Part shown: positions 36,065 through 46,059 of the stretch, piece by piece
How the letters are laid out: each line of letters begins with the position of its first letter
Numbering within the stretch: position 1 is the first letter of the stretch
Assembly: GCA_903924405.1 (NCBI GenBank)
Contig: CAIYBH010000158.1
Span: 1 to 49,331, forward strand
DNA from: an uncultured Planctomycetaceae bacterium
Lineage (GTDB): Bacteria; Planctomycetota; Planctomycetia; Planctomycetales; Planctomycetaceae
Direction of reading: 5' to 3'
Length of the DNA stretch: 49,331 nucleotides
Notes under the pieces: generated by a model
The model's input: the letters and a program-made list of their open reading frames with translations, nothing else
The model's database searches: none
What the model was told of the DNA's origin: nothing
Program-made: the position numbers and the translations under genes

Positions 36065-37531
36065 TCAGGCCTGCCCCGGCACAGTCAGATACTTATCCAC
36101 ATCATTGCTGACAATGACGCCATAGTTCACCGCGCCCAGCCAGCCCGACATGATGATCCCCACGCTGCCCGCATGGTACAGCCCGCGAATCTGCTGGGGC
36201 AGGTCCCGACTGACCTGCAGACCTTCAAACTTTGTCCCGAACGACGATCCCGCCACATGCTTTGTATATCGCTCAAAAGTCATCGGCGTTGCTGCTTCCA
36301 CATGATCCAGCACCGTTCGAATCTGCGGTACATATTTCTCAAGACACGATAAGGTCGATTCAATCAGCTCCGCTTTGGCCAGCTCATAATCCGCCTCTGA
36401 CAGGTCTGCCCAGTCTCTGTAGTTGGCATTTGTCGAGGACACAATCAGCCAGCGATCACTGCCCGGTCGCGTTTCCGGATAGTAAAAGCTGAATGTCCGG
36501 CTGCTCACATCACGGCTCAGCATCGCCTCAATGTCAAACCCACGATGCTCGGAATGGAACAACAGATCGCCACAGTCCGAGTCAAACCCTTCGCCCGGCT
36601 TCAACGCCATGTAGACCTGACAGGAACTGTTGTTGAGCCGAATGGCTCGAGTGGACTCAATAAATGCTCTGTCAAAATGCTGCTCACCCACCATCTTCAG
36701 AACCGTACTCCTGATGTTGGCGTTCGAAACCACTGTCCGACAGGCAATCCGCTTCCCGTTTGCAACCACCGCTCGTACCGTCCGATCCGGCCCCACCTCA
36801 ATCTGTTCCACAAGGCTGCGAATCCGGATGTCTACACCATTCCGAATCAACTCCGCACGCATCTTTCCAACCAGTGCGTCCGTGCCACCCTGAAACGTAT
36901 ACACACCCTTCTGCATGAAGTTGGAAAACACAATCCCATAGGTAATCGCGGGATCTTCCAGTGTGGATCCATTGGCATAGGTAATCGGCTCCATCAGCAT
37001 CCGGACGACGTCGTCCCGACCTGGAAAAAACTGTTCAAAAAGCTCCCGCGTTGTACGAGTCTGCTCATCGAAAAAGTTCATCCCCCGCGCTGTATCAAAA
37101 AAGGCAGCAATAGTCTCCGGTGCAATCCGGAAATGCTCCGTCAGGATGCGAGTGAAGTCGTCTCGGTTGAATGTGGTCCGCAGTGAAAACTGTGGATTTT
37201 CGAAGCGAATTCCCCTCAACTGCACAATCGAATCGGCGATGTCCTGAGTCCAGTATTTCCGGCAACTCTTGATCATGCCAAACGGAAAACCATGGAGCGA
37301 AATATCAAAAATGTGGCCGCCTGACCGACGAAACCACGTCGCCATCCCCCCCAGCTGATAGTGATGCTCCAGCAGCAGCACACTATACCCCTGACGCGCA
37401 AGTATGTTCGCGGAAGTCAGACCAGCAAGTCCGCTGCCAATCACGACCACATCGTAAGACTCTTTTGTGCCCTGCAGGAAATCTCGCGGCATTCGAACTT
37501 CTACACCAGAAAACAAGGCCAATAGGGACAT
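36065..37531 (-). CDS. FAD-dependent oxidoreductase, phytoene desaturase/retinol saturase-like
   Basis: 488 residues (start 37531, or 37492 for a shorter form). It has an N-terminal FAD-binding Rossmann motif ([20 protein letters not shown], then [17 protein letters not shown]). The middle shows [20 protein letters not shown] and the usual [13 protein letters not shown] strand. The C-terminus has the FAD-contacting [20 protein letters not shown], followed by YGVIVSND. Relatives act on carotenoids or retinoids (desaturase, isomerase, saturase); the substrate here cannot be told. No carotenoid cluster is in the window. The family assignment is firm; the precise reaction is not. Confidence 0.85.
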   Translation of the reverse strand: MSLLALFSGVEVRMPRDFLQGTKESYDVVVIGSGLAGLTSANILARQGYSVLLLEHHYQLGGMATWFRRSGGHIFDISLHGFPFGMIKSCRKYWTQDIADSIVQLRGIRFENPQFSLRTTFNRDDFTRILTEHFRIAPETIAAFFDTARGMNFFDEQTRTTRELFEQFFPGRDDVVRMLMEPITYANGSTLEDPAITYGIVFSNFMQKGVYTFQGGTDALVGKMRAELIRNGVDIRIRSLVEQIEVGPDRTVRAVVANGKRIACRTVVSNANIRSTVLKMVGEQHFDRAFIESTRAIRLNNSSCQVYMALKPGEGFDSDCGDLLFHSEHRGFDIEAMLSRDVSSRTFSFYYPETRPGSDRWLIVSSTNANYRDWADLSEADYELAKAELIESTLSCLEKYVPQIRTVLDHVEAATPMTFERYTKHVAGSSFGTKFEGLQVSRDLPQQIRGLYHAGSVGIIMSGWLGAVNYGVIVSNDVDKYLTVPGQA

Positions 37532-37898
37532 TCACCCAGACGATCGGGGAGACGACGCTGCCCGCTCAACAGACTTTTTCGGACCCCCGAGACCCCGCGT
37601 TCCCGGACATCACACCGCGAGGAACTGGCCTCGTAACCCCCAAATCCGTCGTTTCGCACGCGCCGACACACGTTAGTAACCTTTCCTTACCCCAATCTCA
37701 AGCGGTTCCAGCCTGTTCAACCAGTCTTTACCCGATTTGACAGACTGGAATAGAATGCCCAAAGTCGAATTGCCCGCCCCACGGTACTTTCCGGACGCTC
37801 CTCAACGCAGTCGTCTCCGGCAGTAGCCGTCAAACGGCAATTCAACCACACTGAAGGCGGCCAGCCCCCCTGGCCAGGCATCCCCACTCATCCAATCG
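37532..37898. other. Divergent intergenic region
   Basis: About 367 bases between the CrtI-like gene start and the next gene. A TTGACA (near 37737) and TAGAAT are present, but their spacing is too short for a standard promoter. Nothing else was recognised. Confidence 0.35.
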
Positions 37899-39683
37899 GT
37901 GAATACGATGAAAATCGCAGTTCGACTGTCGACTCTGCTGCTCTGTCTCGCCATTCTTCCCACGGGCAGTCTGGCCCAGAACCCACAGGATGCCCGCATC
38001 ACTGTCAGCCACCCAGGGTTCCAGACACTCAAGAAAGATCTCAAATCCGTTCTGGATCTGACGACAGCCGCAGAACAGAAGCAATGGTCCAATATTGAAG
38101 ATTTCATCGATACGTTTGTCGCCGGGGTCGACTACGAACGACCGTTTCAGGTGCAGCTGCTGCCCGGTTTCAACCCTATGGGCTACCTGATCACTGTGCC
38201 ACTCGATGGCGGCTTTCAGACATTCCGCGACAACATCGAAGGCCTCGGCTATGAGCTCACGCGTGATCCCGGTGATGTGTCCCTCTATCAGTTCAATATG
38301 CAGGTCGACTCCGAACAGACTCAGGATCCGGCATCTGCCGAAGTGACTGAAGATCTTGGCTGGATGAAGGTTCTGTCCGATGTGAATTACCTCCTGATGG
38401 CTTCCACATCAAAACGCGCCAACCTGCCCCGACTGAAGGAATTCTGCCTCCAGTCCGGTGTGCAGGAGATCGCTACCGACGGAAAACTGCTCCTTGAAAT
38501 GATCAATTCTGATGCCACCGCAGCGGCTCAGAAATACCGCCGCGAGGTCTTTGCAAACGTGCGGAACCCTGCGCTGGATTCCGTAAAAAAGCGTCCCGAT
38601 GAGACCGCCGTTCGCTTCGAAATGCGACAACTTTCCACCAGACTGATGATGGATGAAGCGGAACGCCTCGCAGCAGAATCAGATAAACTCGCCCTTGCCC
38701 TGACATTCGACAGCAGCAAAAAAGACGCCCCTGCACTCTCCGTTTCCGGAGATCTCACAGCAATTCCCGACTCCGGACTCGCCAGCGCTGTGGCTCTATT
38801 CAATGCACAGCCGGATCTTTTTGCCACCGTGAAAAAATTCCCCGGCTCCGCGTTGTCCATTCGTATCAATCACCCCGTCGATCCCATGCGACAGACCGGA
38901 ATGTCAGAATTCCTCGATCTGCTGCAGAAGGAAATCAACGTAAAACTGAAAGAGTCCAAAACACGACCGGCCTCTGAAAAGGAAGCCATCGACAAAGTCG
39001 TCTCACAACTCGTTCAGCACGTCAAGTCCGCTATTCAGGCGGGCTGGATCAATCTGATGACGGAAGCCGTTCCCGATGGCAAGGGCAACTGGGTCACCGT
39101 CGTCGGATATGCCTCACCCACCGCCTCGTCCATCACCACAATCCTTCCCGAAATGGCAAAGATGCACAAAGGCTCTACCGTCGAAATGAATGTCGATAAG
39201 GTAGGCAGCGTGGACATCCACCATGTCAAACTCGGAGAAGGCCTGCTGGATGTCTTCGATCGACACTTCGGTACCGATCGGGATGTGTATGTGGGTGTTG
39301 GAGCTGATCAGGTCTGGCTGGGCTCCGGTGAAGGTGCTCTCGAAGCACTCAGGAAAACTATCACGGACCTCGGAGCGCCCGAAATGACATCTTCCCCGCT
39401 GCATGTCGAACTCACCATGCTGCCATGGGCACGACAACTGGTCGACTTCTACAGCCGACAAACACCTCCGAAGGATCGCGAGGCACTCAATCTCTGGCGC
39501 TCCGCCGAACGGCAGCGCGCTCGCGCTGTTGAAGCGTTCGAAAAAGGTGGTGATACCCTTGTGCTTGATGCTCAGGTCAAGGACTCACATGTGCTGACCA
39601 CACTCACCGTCGAAACCGGCATCCTTCGCTTCGTTGGTAAGCAGATGGCGGCTTTTTCCAGGGAGAACCTCGAAGCAGAGTAA
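37899..39683 (+). CDS. Secreted protein of unknown function, 594 residues
   Basis: A signal peptide ends near SLAQ (about residue 26). The mature part is mixed alpha/beta with no catalytic motif recognised. Regular elements include HPGFQTLKKDLKSVLDLTTA, KFPGSALSIRINHPVDPM and DRHFGTDRDVYVGVGADQVW. It contains no cysteine-rich or repeat region. Long coding length, clean codon usage and a following terminator-like hairpin support a real gene. It is upstream of scpB on the same strand but separated by a terminator. Confidence 0.6.
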   Translation: MNTMKIAVRLSTLLLCLAILPTGSLAQNPQDARITVSHPGFQTLKKDLKSVLDLTTAAEQKQWSNIEDFIDTFVAGVDYERPFQVQLLPGFNPMGYLITVPLDGGFQTFRDNIEGLGYELTRDPGDVSLYQFNMQVDSEQTQDPASAEVTEDLGWMKVLSDVNYLLMASTSKRANLPRLKEFCLQSGVQEIATDGKLLLEMINSDATAAAQKYRREVFANVRNPALDSVKKRPDETAVRFEMRQLSTRLMMDEAERLAAESDKLALALTFDSSKKDAPALSVSGDLTAIPDSGLASAVALFNAQPDLFATVKKFPGSALSIRINHPVDPMRQTGMSEFLDLLQKEINVKLKESKTRPASEKEAIDKVVSQLVQHVKSAIQAGWINLMTEAVPDGKGNWVTVVGYASPTASSITTILPEMAKMHKGSTVEMNVDKVGSVDIHHVKLGEGLLDVFDRHFGTDRDVYVGVGADQVWLGSGEGALEALRKTITDLGAPEMTSSPLHVELTMLPWARQLVDFYSRQTPPKDREALNLWRSAERQRARAVEAFEKGGDTLVLDAQVKDSHVLTTLTVETGILRFVGKQMAAFSRENLEAE

Positions 39684-39775
39684 CTCCGGGATCGCACTGG
39701 GGATACGGATCCCTTTCAGTCAGCCCCGCCTGAGATCGCTCATGCCCTGCAATCACCCGCGTGGCCTGCCAACCC

Positions 39776-39809
39776 AAACGCTCTGCTTTCCCGGAAAGCA
39801 GAGCGTTTT
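39776..39809 (+). terminator. Rho-independent terminator after the secreted protein gene
   Basis: A 14-base arm pair (AACGCTCTGCTTTC / GAAAGCAGAGCGTT) with a CCG loop, running into TTTT. It separates the upstream gene from scpB. Confidence 0.9.
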
Positions 39810-39847
39810 CTGCGCTCGCTCTCCACCATTCCCGGAGATGAACCCCG

Positions 39848-40675
39848 ATGGCTCCTGATGACGATCGCCCGGACTTCGATCCCCTCCACGGCAATCTCGA
39901 GTCCCCGGAACTGACCGCGGATCTGGATGATATCGAACTCGCTTATCGCCAGGCCCTGCAGGCCCTCGATGCCGCTGAAGAACAGATGGGCTCCGTGCTG
40001 GTGGAATTTGCAGAATCCTCGACCGCCACTCAGGACGAACTTCAGGCTCCCTCCGGCCTCTCCATCGGTGCTCAACTGGCCGATGAACTCCGTGAAACCG
40101 CTGCCCAGACCGAAGCCTCCAGTCAGACCGTCCTCGTTGAAGGCGTGCGACGCGTGACTCCACGGGAAGTTGTGGAGGCTGCCCTGTTCGTCGGTGGACC
40201 CGTGGCTCTCACCGCCAGACGACTGGCCACCCTGATCGGACAGAATGTTGACAATCGCGTTGCCGTCTCGCTGATCGACTCCATCAATCAATCGTGGGCT
40301 CGCGAAAATCGCCCCTACGAGATTCAACTGCAGGAAGGCGGCTATCGCCTCGAACTCCGGGAAGAATTCGCCGACGTCTCGACGCGTACCTTCGGTCTGG
40401 GACCCCGCGATATCAAACTCTCGCCGGAAACACTCGAAGTCCTCGCCTTCGTCGCGTGGAATCAACCCATCACCACGGACTCACTGAAATCCATCAACAA
40501 GCCCAATGCACCAGGCGTCCTGCGTCAGCTCCTGCGACTGCAACTGGTGGAAATCCAGAGAACCGGTAACCGTCGCTCCGATGTCTCTTATGTGACCACG
40601 GCCCGCTTCCTGAAACTCTTCGGCCTCAAGTCTCTCGCCGATCTCCCGACCGCTGACATCTTCTCGTTCAAGTAA
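39848..40675 (+). CDS. scpB: Segregation and condensation protein ScpB
   Basis: 275 residues. ScpB is a winged-helix subunit that acts with ScpA and SMC in chromosome condensation. The ScpB core begins near residue 100 (REVVEAALFVGGPVALTARRL) and has the two winged-helix parts: YEIQLQEGGYRLELREEF, then LSPETLEVLAFVAWNQPITT, and the final LRLQLVEIQRTGNR with YVTTARFLKLFGLKSLADLP. The first about 95 residues are an acidic/helical extension not found in most ScpB proteins. scpA is not beside it. Start ATG 39848 is the natural choice. Confidence 0.9.
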   Translation: MAPDDDRPDFDPLHGNLESPELTADLDDIELAYRQALQALDAAEEQMGSVLVEFAESSTATQDELQAPSGLSIGAQLADELRETAAQTEASSQTVLVEGVRRVTPREVVEAALFVGGPVALTARRLATLIGQNVDNRVAVSLIDSINQSWARENRPYEIQLQEGGYRLELREEFADVSTRTFGLGPRDIKLSPETLEVLAFVAWNQPITTDSLKSINKPNAPGVLRQLLRLQLVEIQRTGNRRSDVSYVTTARFLKLFGLKSLADLPTADIFSFK

Positions 40676-40788
40676 GCTCAGACGCGACAAAGCCGGCAGA
40701 TCCCATCGATTGCCGGTGCCCCCCCCCGGAACTGATAGCTGGCAAATCCCCGCCGTACTGACATCCTTGTCAGCCCTCTCAGGCCCGT

Positions 40789-41850
40789 CTATCGATAGTA
40801 TGCCGGTAACCGGGGAACAATTTCCAGTCGCCGATAATCGAAGCCGCTGTCCGGAGGTGCGTACTTTCCAACAATGTCCATGCAGGAATCCGACCGAATC
40901 TCCCCGTCCATCTGCAGACACCAGTACACCGAATTCACCGTTAAACGACGCAGTCCCTCACTCTCAAAATCCCGGGCACTGCCCATCGTGACGTGAAAGA
41001 CCCGCGCTGTCAGCCCCGAGTTGCCTGTCCAGGTCTTCACCCAGGCAACAGGCAACGCCTCCAATTCCTCATTCGGCAGATCGTCTGGCTTCCTTCCGAC
41101 CAGTGGCTGCCCATCCACCAGCGACAGACAGCCCTCGGGTAATCCTCCTCCCTCGGGAAATGTACGGTAGACGTCCGAGGGCCCCCAGATGTCCCGCACT
41201 CCTCGCAGAACCGGATGCTCCCGGTTGGCCTCGACAATCCGTCCCCGCGTCGAATCCTGCTGCCAGCGACCATGATGATTCCTGAACGAACCTCCCAGCA
41301 CATGCTCTCCGAAATCCACTCGCTTGCCGGCTTTTCGATATTCGAAGTCCAGAAATCCATGGTTCGCCGTGCGGATCCCCACGATCGGTCTGCCCGAATC
41401 CAGATACTCGTACACATGCTGCAACTGCTCCGGCGCCAATGACAGCAGTCGACTGAATACGATCAGCAGATCACAGGACTTCAGATGCTCAAGGCCCGGG
41501 ATCCGATGCATCACCGTCTTGTCTTCCCAGCGAATCTTCTGCGTTGGATCCACCTCATTCCGACCGTTCACACTGAACAGCACCGTGCAGTGGAAACCAT
41601 GATGCTTCGCCAGCAACCGTGCCAGCATCGGCATCGCATACTCGCTGCGATATTCCTGTTCCGCTGCAATCAGAACCACATGCTTCCCTCGTCCCGGCCC
41701 CTCTCCACCTTCATACGTCAGCCACAATTGACTCTCCGGCACGGGGTGCTCACCCGCACAAAGGCCGGGACTCACAAAACAGATCAACAACAATAGATTC
41801 AGCCCAATCACACACGCCTGTCGGCACCGGATACCTGCCCTGACTGCCAT
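40789..41850 (-). CDS. Secreted ThuA-domain protein
   Basis: 353 residues with a signal peptide (about 1-31, ending PGLCA). ThuA proteins are glutamine-amidotransferase-like folds linked to trehalose and 3-ketosugar use; the exact role is not settled. Visible segments: HVVLIAAEQEYRSEYAMPML, CDLLIVFSRLLSLAPEQL, GRPIVGIRTANHGF, RNHHGRWQQDSTRG and HVTMGSARDFESEGLRRLTV. The last matches the end of the family. The gene is downstream of the propeller and cytochrome genes and probably part of that sugar-related group. Confidence 0.85.
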   Translation of the reverse strand: MAVRAGIRCRQACVIGLNLLLLICFVSPGLCAGEHPVPESQLWLTYEGGEGPGRGKHVVLIAAEQEYRSEYAMPMLARLLAKHHGFHCTVLFSVNGRNEVDPTQKIRWEDKTVMHRIPGLEHLKSCDLLIVFSRLLSLAPEQLQHVYEYLDSGRPIVGIRTANHGFLDFEYRKAGKRVDFGEHVLGGSFRNHHGRWQQDSTRGRIVEANREHPVLRGVRDIWGPSDVYRTFPEGGGLPEGCLSLVDGQPLVGRKPDDLPNEELEALPVAWVKTWTGNSGLTARVFHVTMGSARDFESEGLRRLTVNSVYWCLQMDGEIRSDSCMDIVGKYAPPDSGFDYRRLEIVPRLPAYYR

Positions 41851-41940
41851 TACAAAGGTTCACTTTCCAAATGAGTACGATGAACACACCTTCACAGAGT
41901 CACTCAGCGCGAAAAAGCACCGGACTCTGCTATTTCAGCA

Positions 41941-43464
41941 TCATTTCAGCGCCTGTTCCGAGGGTGACGGAATCTCATTGACGGTGTAGTAGGCATCCCT
42001 GTGCAACAGCGACTCCTGATCCTGTGAACGCAGTTTCTCCAGATCAAACTCGTACACAAATCCCTGAACCAGCCTGTCCACTTCCAGCGTCGCGGACATA
42101 CCGTCGTCGCCGACCTGAACCGATTTCACGGTCACAACCGATCGCTCAATCTCCGGGCCGCCATACCCGCCATGATAGGGATGCGTGAAGGACTTCAGCG
42201 AGTACGTTTCCGGTGCTGCCGCCGTCACCCTATCCACCGGCTTCGTGAATGTGACATGAAATCCCTCGGGCCGAATCGTAATCCGGTTGATTTCAAACGG
42301 CATCCGCCCATTCCACTGCACTCGTTCAAGAGCAAAGGGTTTCATTCCCCGCACCGGCCAGCCACGGTTCGTCCCGCCTGCCAGCAGGTGACCACCCGCC
42401 GTGAATTTCACATTCAGAATGCCGGTCGAAAGCCCCTCGCGAAACGGATAACAGGCTCCCTGCCAGACCCCGTTCACCTGCTCCGTGGTCGCCCGCATCA
42501 GTACTGAAAGCGTGTAGTCCCCCAGAAACATCTGATTCTCGAACGGACCGAATTTCCCGGACGTACGATTCACACAGAATCCGGTCACAGAACGGCCCAT
42601 CCTGATGTAGGGAAAGATCACCGCATAAGGCACCAGCTGCCGAACACGCTCCTTCTCCAGCACAACCCTTGATCCGGATTTCGGCAGCTCCGGGACCGGG
42701 CCCAGCTCAGGAGCATATCGGTACCATTCGAAACTCGCCGGATGCCCCTGAAAGCTCCCGGCTGAAACCGCCTTCAGACTGCATGAACAGTTCCACGGGC
42801 CCTGACTCTCCACGCAGAATAATGCCCCATACTCGTCAAGCCCCACCCCGCCGGGACTTCGCAACCCGCTCGCAAAGGCCGTCGTCCGCCCGTCCGGCGA
42901 TACCTTCATCACAAATCCGCGATTCAGGGCGTGCGAGTAATACGATTCCGATAACCCCAGCGCCACAAATTGATTGCCGTCGGCATCAAACTCCGATCCA
43001 AAGGCATACTCATGATAGTTTGCATAGCCCCAGGCATCCGAAATCGTCTCAAAACGATCCGCCCGACCATCACCATCCCGATCACTCACCCGCGTCAATT
43101 CACAGCTCTGAGTCACATAGAACGCGTCGCCCTTCCAGACCAGTCCGAAAATCTCGTCCAGCCCGGTGGCAAACAGGTGATACTCCGGCATCGGCTTCTC
43201 ATCATCCACTCCGGATATCACGTAGATCTCACCATGCCGAGTTCCCACGGCGATGCGCTGATCCGGGAGTACCGCAAAAGCCCCAGCCTCGATCACCAGC
43301 CCCGGTGGAATCGGCAGGCTGACAATCGGGTAATACTCCCGCTCACGGACTTCCGTCCCCCAACGCTCTCCGACTTCTTCCATCCCCGCAACTGCGACAC
43401 TCGAAACCATGACGATCACAAGTAACATCGCCATCCGAAAAATACGGTCGCTAAATGGGTTCAT
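41941..43464 (-). CDS. Glucose/sorbosone-dehydrogenase-like propeller protein, secreted
   Basis: 507 residues. A signal peptide ends near VAVAG (about residue 27). The body fits a six-bladed propeller of the PQQ/sorbosone dehydrogenase type, with GEIYVISGV, TQSCELTRVSDRDGDGRADR (a calcium-type loop), SPDGRTTAFASGLRSPGGVG and FLGDYTLSVLMRA. PQQ binding cannot be judged from sequence alone. Its start overlaps the end of the pentahaem cytochrome gene by 14 bases, with GGAGG ahead of ATG, so the two are likely coupled: the cytochrome could accept its electrons. ThuA follows downstream. Confidence 0.82.
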   Translation of the reverse strand: MNPFSDRIFRMAMLLVIVMVSSVAVAGMEEVGERWGTEVREREYYPIVSLPIPPGLVIEAGAFAVLPDQRIAVGTRHGEIYVISGVDDEKPMPEYHLFATGLDEIFGLVWKGDAFYVTQSCELTRVSDRDGDGRADRFETISDAWGYANYHEYAFGSEFDADGNQFVALGLSESYYSHALNRGFVMKVSPDGRTTAFASGLRSPGGVGLDEYGALFCVESQGPWNCSCSLKAVSAGSFQGHPASFEWYRYAPELGPVPELPKSGSRVVLEKERVRQLVPYAVIFPYIRMGRSVTGFCVNRTSGKFGPFENQMFLGDYTLSVLMRATTEQVNGVWQGACYPFREGLSTGILNVKFTAGGHLLAGGTNRGWPVRGMKPFALERVQWNGRMPFEINRITIRPEGFHVTFTKPVDRVTAAAPETYSLKSFTHPYHGGYGGPEIERSVVTVKSVQVGDDGMSATLEVDRLVQGFVYEFDLEKLRSQDQESLLHRDAYYTVNEIPSPSEQALK

Positions 43465-45895
43465 ACGTCACCTCCATCGCCGAAACTCCGCCCGGCACCG
43501 TCACACGCAGCAGGAGTTCTGAATTCCCGGCATTCTCCGTCTCCGGACGCAGCACGGATTCCATGTCCGGAACGGTCACTCGCAGACGCCCGATACGGTA
43601 TGCCTGCTTCGATTCCGCGGTTATCTCGCCCGTCAGCACTCGAAACCACAATTCCTCAGGTGCGTCCGCTGTGAACCGCAACGTACGCGTCAGTCCCCAC
43701 TTCTCCCCAACCTTCACTGCGACCAGACAATCTTCAACAGCAATCGCGCCCGTCTGATACCGAAACGTGGGTATTCCACCAGTGCCCAGATCATATCCCC
43801 GAAACTGGTACCCCTGGTTCTTCGGATACATCGGATCCGGATTGACGCGAGCATCTTTCGTCATCACGGGCAAAAGCGGCCAGGCCGCGTCCCTGTCCGG
43901 CAATCGCACCAGACTGACATCCTGCTTCATAAGAATCGGGTCCGCTGCCGGCTGAAATCCACCCGACCCCTGACCGTTGCGATCCACTCCGATGAAGTCG
44001 CCCGTCCAGATCGCCGATACCGTCCCTGTTTCGGCGTTGAAGGCATAACTGATCCTCTGCGGCAGCCCCACTGCGATGCCCCGAAACCCCGCAACTCGAC
44101 TTCGCCCACGGTACGTGCGCGCCTCTTCACCCACCGCCAGTTTTGTATTGATCCAGCGAATTCCGGAGGGATCAGCAGCCGAAGTTCCCAGTGACAGGTA
44201 ATACCAGATCGCAGCAATCTGCTGCTCTGTATCACCTCCCAGAATCGTTTGATGAACCGCAATTCCACCCGGCCATGCATTCGGCATGATAATCCCCGGC
44301 CGAAATGCTCCCGGGTTTCTGACAAACTGGCTGAACCACCCCGACTGCAATCTCTGATATGAGGTCATCATGTCAATGCCGCGATTCACCGGTGCAGGCT
44401 TGCCATTGAAATTGTGGCAGGCGATGCAGTTCAGGCCCTTGTCTCCAAGGAGCTCCCGCCCTGCCGCCCGCAGTAACTTCTCCCGTTCACGCTCGCTCTC
44501 CGAGCGACTCTCCGGACTCGGAATCTGCACCGCCGGACTTTCCAGTACGTCAGCACGCGCCAGGATATCCGGCAAATGGCCCAGATTCACCGAGCCATAC
44601 TGCGGCATCCTCGTCGCCATATAGGGCCGAACACTTTCCCCGTCAAACAGAACCTTCTTCAGCCACGCTGGCTGCAGTTTGGCACCAACCAGAGTCAATG
44701 GTGGAGGAATACGGCCATCGTCGCCCAGATTCTTTTCTGTGGTCGAAAAGTAGGCGTTATAGTCCTGCGGAACTCCTCCATAGTCATCCCGAATGTGACA
44801 GGCAATACAGTTGAATGTTGTCAGCGTTTTCGCAATCAAATCCTGATCTGTTTCCGGTGACTGAACCTCCGCCAGAGCCGCACGAATGACACTCCGCTCT
44901 GCTGCCGACAGGTGAAAATCCGGATGCCGGCCCGGCTCTCCGGATAAGCAGCCCCGATCGGTCACAGCGTCCCTCAGCGACACTGCCGATGACGCTGCCC
45001 GAGCTCCCTCAGTCATATGACAGGAAGCACATCTGAATTGCTCAAAATAGCGCTGTCCCTGCTGCACAAGCAGTGTGTCCGGTCGCAGTTCCTCCACCAC
45101 GGCCTGCCGGGATTGCTCACCCAGCAGATATTCCGCCAGCGCCCGCGATTCATCACGGGTTAACTTCATGTCCGGCATGCGACCCGAACTCCGAAAACGC
45201 AGTGGCTGAAACAGAAAACTGCTCAGACCTTCCAGCCTGTATTTGCCGGAAACATGCCCCAGCTCTGTCAGCACAGGGCGAACAGATTCCATAGCCTTCG
45301 CCGCATCCTGCCCCTGCTCGTCATCGTCATCCTCTTCAACTCCCGGTGCTGCCACCGCAGACTCCGCGATCGCCTCACGCACCCCGTGACAGGCCACACA
45401 ACCAACAGAATGGTACAGCTGGCGACCTGCCGACAGGTCGCGAACTTCCGCAGTGCTCCACGCCTCGTCTCCTGGTGCGCTCACCGCCTGCGACACCAGA
45501 AAATGTGTCAGCGATTCAGCAATCGCCTGACGCTCCTCGGCATCGCGTTCCCCTAACACGTCCGGCATTTTCGTACCGGAATGCGCAGACTCCGGATCCG
45601 CCAGAAAGCGGCGCAGATACTCGGGCGACAAACCCTTCACCGAGACCCGCAGGTCCGGCGCCGTACAATCCGCCAGCGGTCCCGGCAACTCCGCGTCGCC
45701 CACGTGACATGCGCGGCACTTCAACTCCGAGATCAGCAGTTGCCCTTCCTGAACAGGACTCAGTGGATGCCGACCGGGCAACACAGCTGCTGACTTCGCA
45801 GGTGAAACAGCCTGGCCACGGGCTTCCGACATCTGCATGCAAACCAGCAATAAACTCAGGATCAATGTCCTGAGCCGTCCATGACAGTGTCCCAT
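43451..45895 (-). CDS. Secreted multihaem c-type cytochrome, five CXXCH motifs
   Basis: 814 residues with a signal peptide (about 1-28). Five CXXCH haem-attachment motifs are visible in order: CRACH (60-64), CVACH (about 170), CASCH (about 290), CIACH (about 365) and CIACH (about 485). The C-terminal 250 residues lack haem motifs and look beta-rich (VSLVRLPDRDAAWPLLPV, GYDLGTGGIPTFRYQTGAI). It is thus a cytochrome with a substrate-binding-like tail. The dehydrogenase-like propeller gene overlaps its 3' end by 14 bases, which implies electron transfer from sugar oxidation to the cytochrome. This is an inference from context. Confidence 0.85.
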   Translation of the reverse strand: MGHCHGRLRTLILSLLLVCMQMSEARGQAVSPAKSAAVLPGRHPLSPVQEGQLLISELKCRACHVGDAELPGPLADCTAPDLRVSVKGLSPEYLRRFLADPESAHSGTKMPDVLGERDAEERQAIAESLTHFLVSQAVSAPGDEAWSTAEVRDLSAGRQLYHSVGCVACHGVREAIAESAVAAPGVEEDDDDEQGQDAAKAMESVRPVLTELGHVSGKYRLEGLSSFLFQPLRFRSSGRMPDMKLTRDESRALAEYLLGEQSRQAVVEELRPDTLLVQQGQRYFEQFRCASCHMTEGARAASSAVSLRDAVTDRGCLSGEPGRHPDFHLSAAERSVIRAALAEVQSPETDQDLIAKTLTTFNCIACHIRDDYGGVPQDYNAYFSTTEKNLGDDGRIPPPLTLVGAKLQPAWLKKVLFDGESVRPYMATRMPQYGSVNLGHLPDILARADVLESPAVQIPSPESRSESEREREKLLRAAGRELLGDKGLNCIACHNFNGKPAPVNRGIDMMTSYQRLQSGWFSQFVRNPGAFRPGIIMPNAWPGGIAVHQTILGGDTEQQIAAIWYYLSLGTSAADPSGIRWINTKLAVGEEARTYRGRSRVAGFRGIAVGLPQRISYAFNAETGTVSAIWTGDFIGVDRNGQGSGGFQPAADPILMKQDVSLVRLPDRDAAWPLLPVMTKDARVNPDPMYPKNQGYQFRGYDLGTGGIPTFRYQTGAIAVEDCLVAVKVGEKWGLTRTLRFTADAPEELWFRVLTGEITAESKQAYRIGRLRVTVPDMESVLRPETENAGNSELLLRVTVPGGVSAMEVTYEPI

Positions 45896-46059
45896 CGCTC
45901 AACTATTCCTGAAGACATGTTTGCGAGATGATCGACACCGATCTCCTCGCCAGCATGGATCGTATCATCTTCAGGAGTCTGACCCAGCGACGTCCACGAA
46001 AATCCGGCTATATTCCGCTTACGCGCAGAACAACAGCCTGGGCGACGGATGTCGCTCGC

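Noticed and set aside
37735..37760. TTGACA followed by TAGAAT as a promoter before the secreted protein gene
   Set aside because: The spacer is only about eight bases, too short for a sigma-70 promoter.
40719..40727. Run of nine C between scpB and the ThuA gene
   Set aside because: A single homopolymer in a short intergenic gap; it could be a slippage or sequencing artefact and supports no feature.
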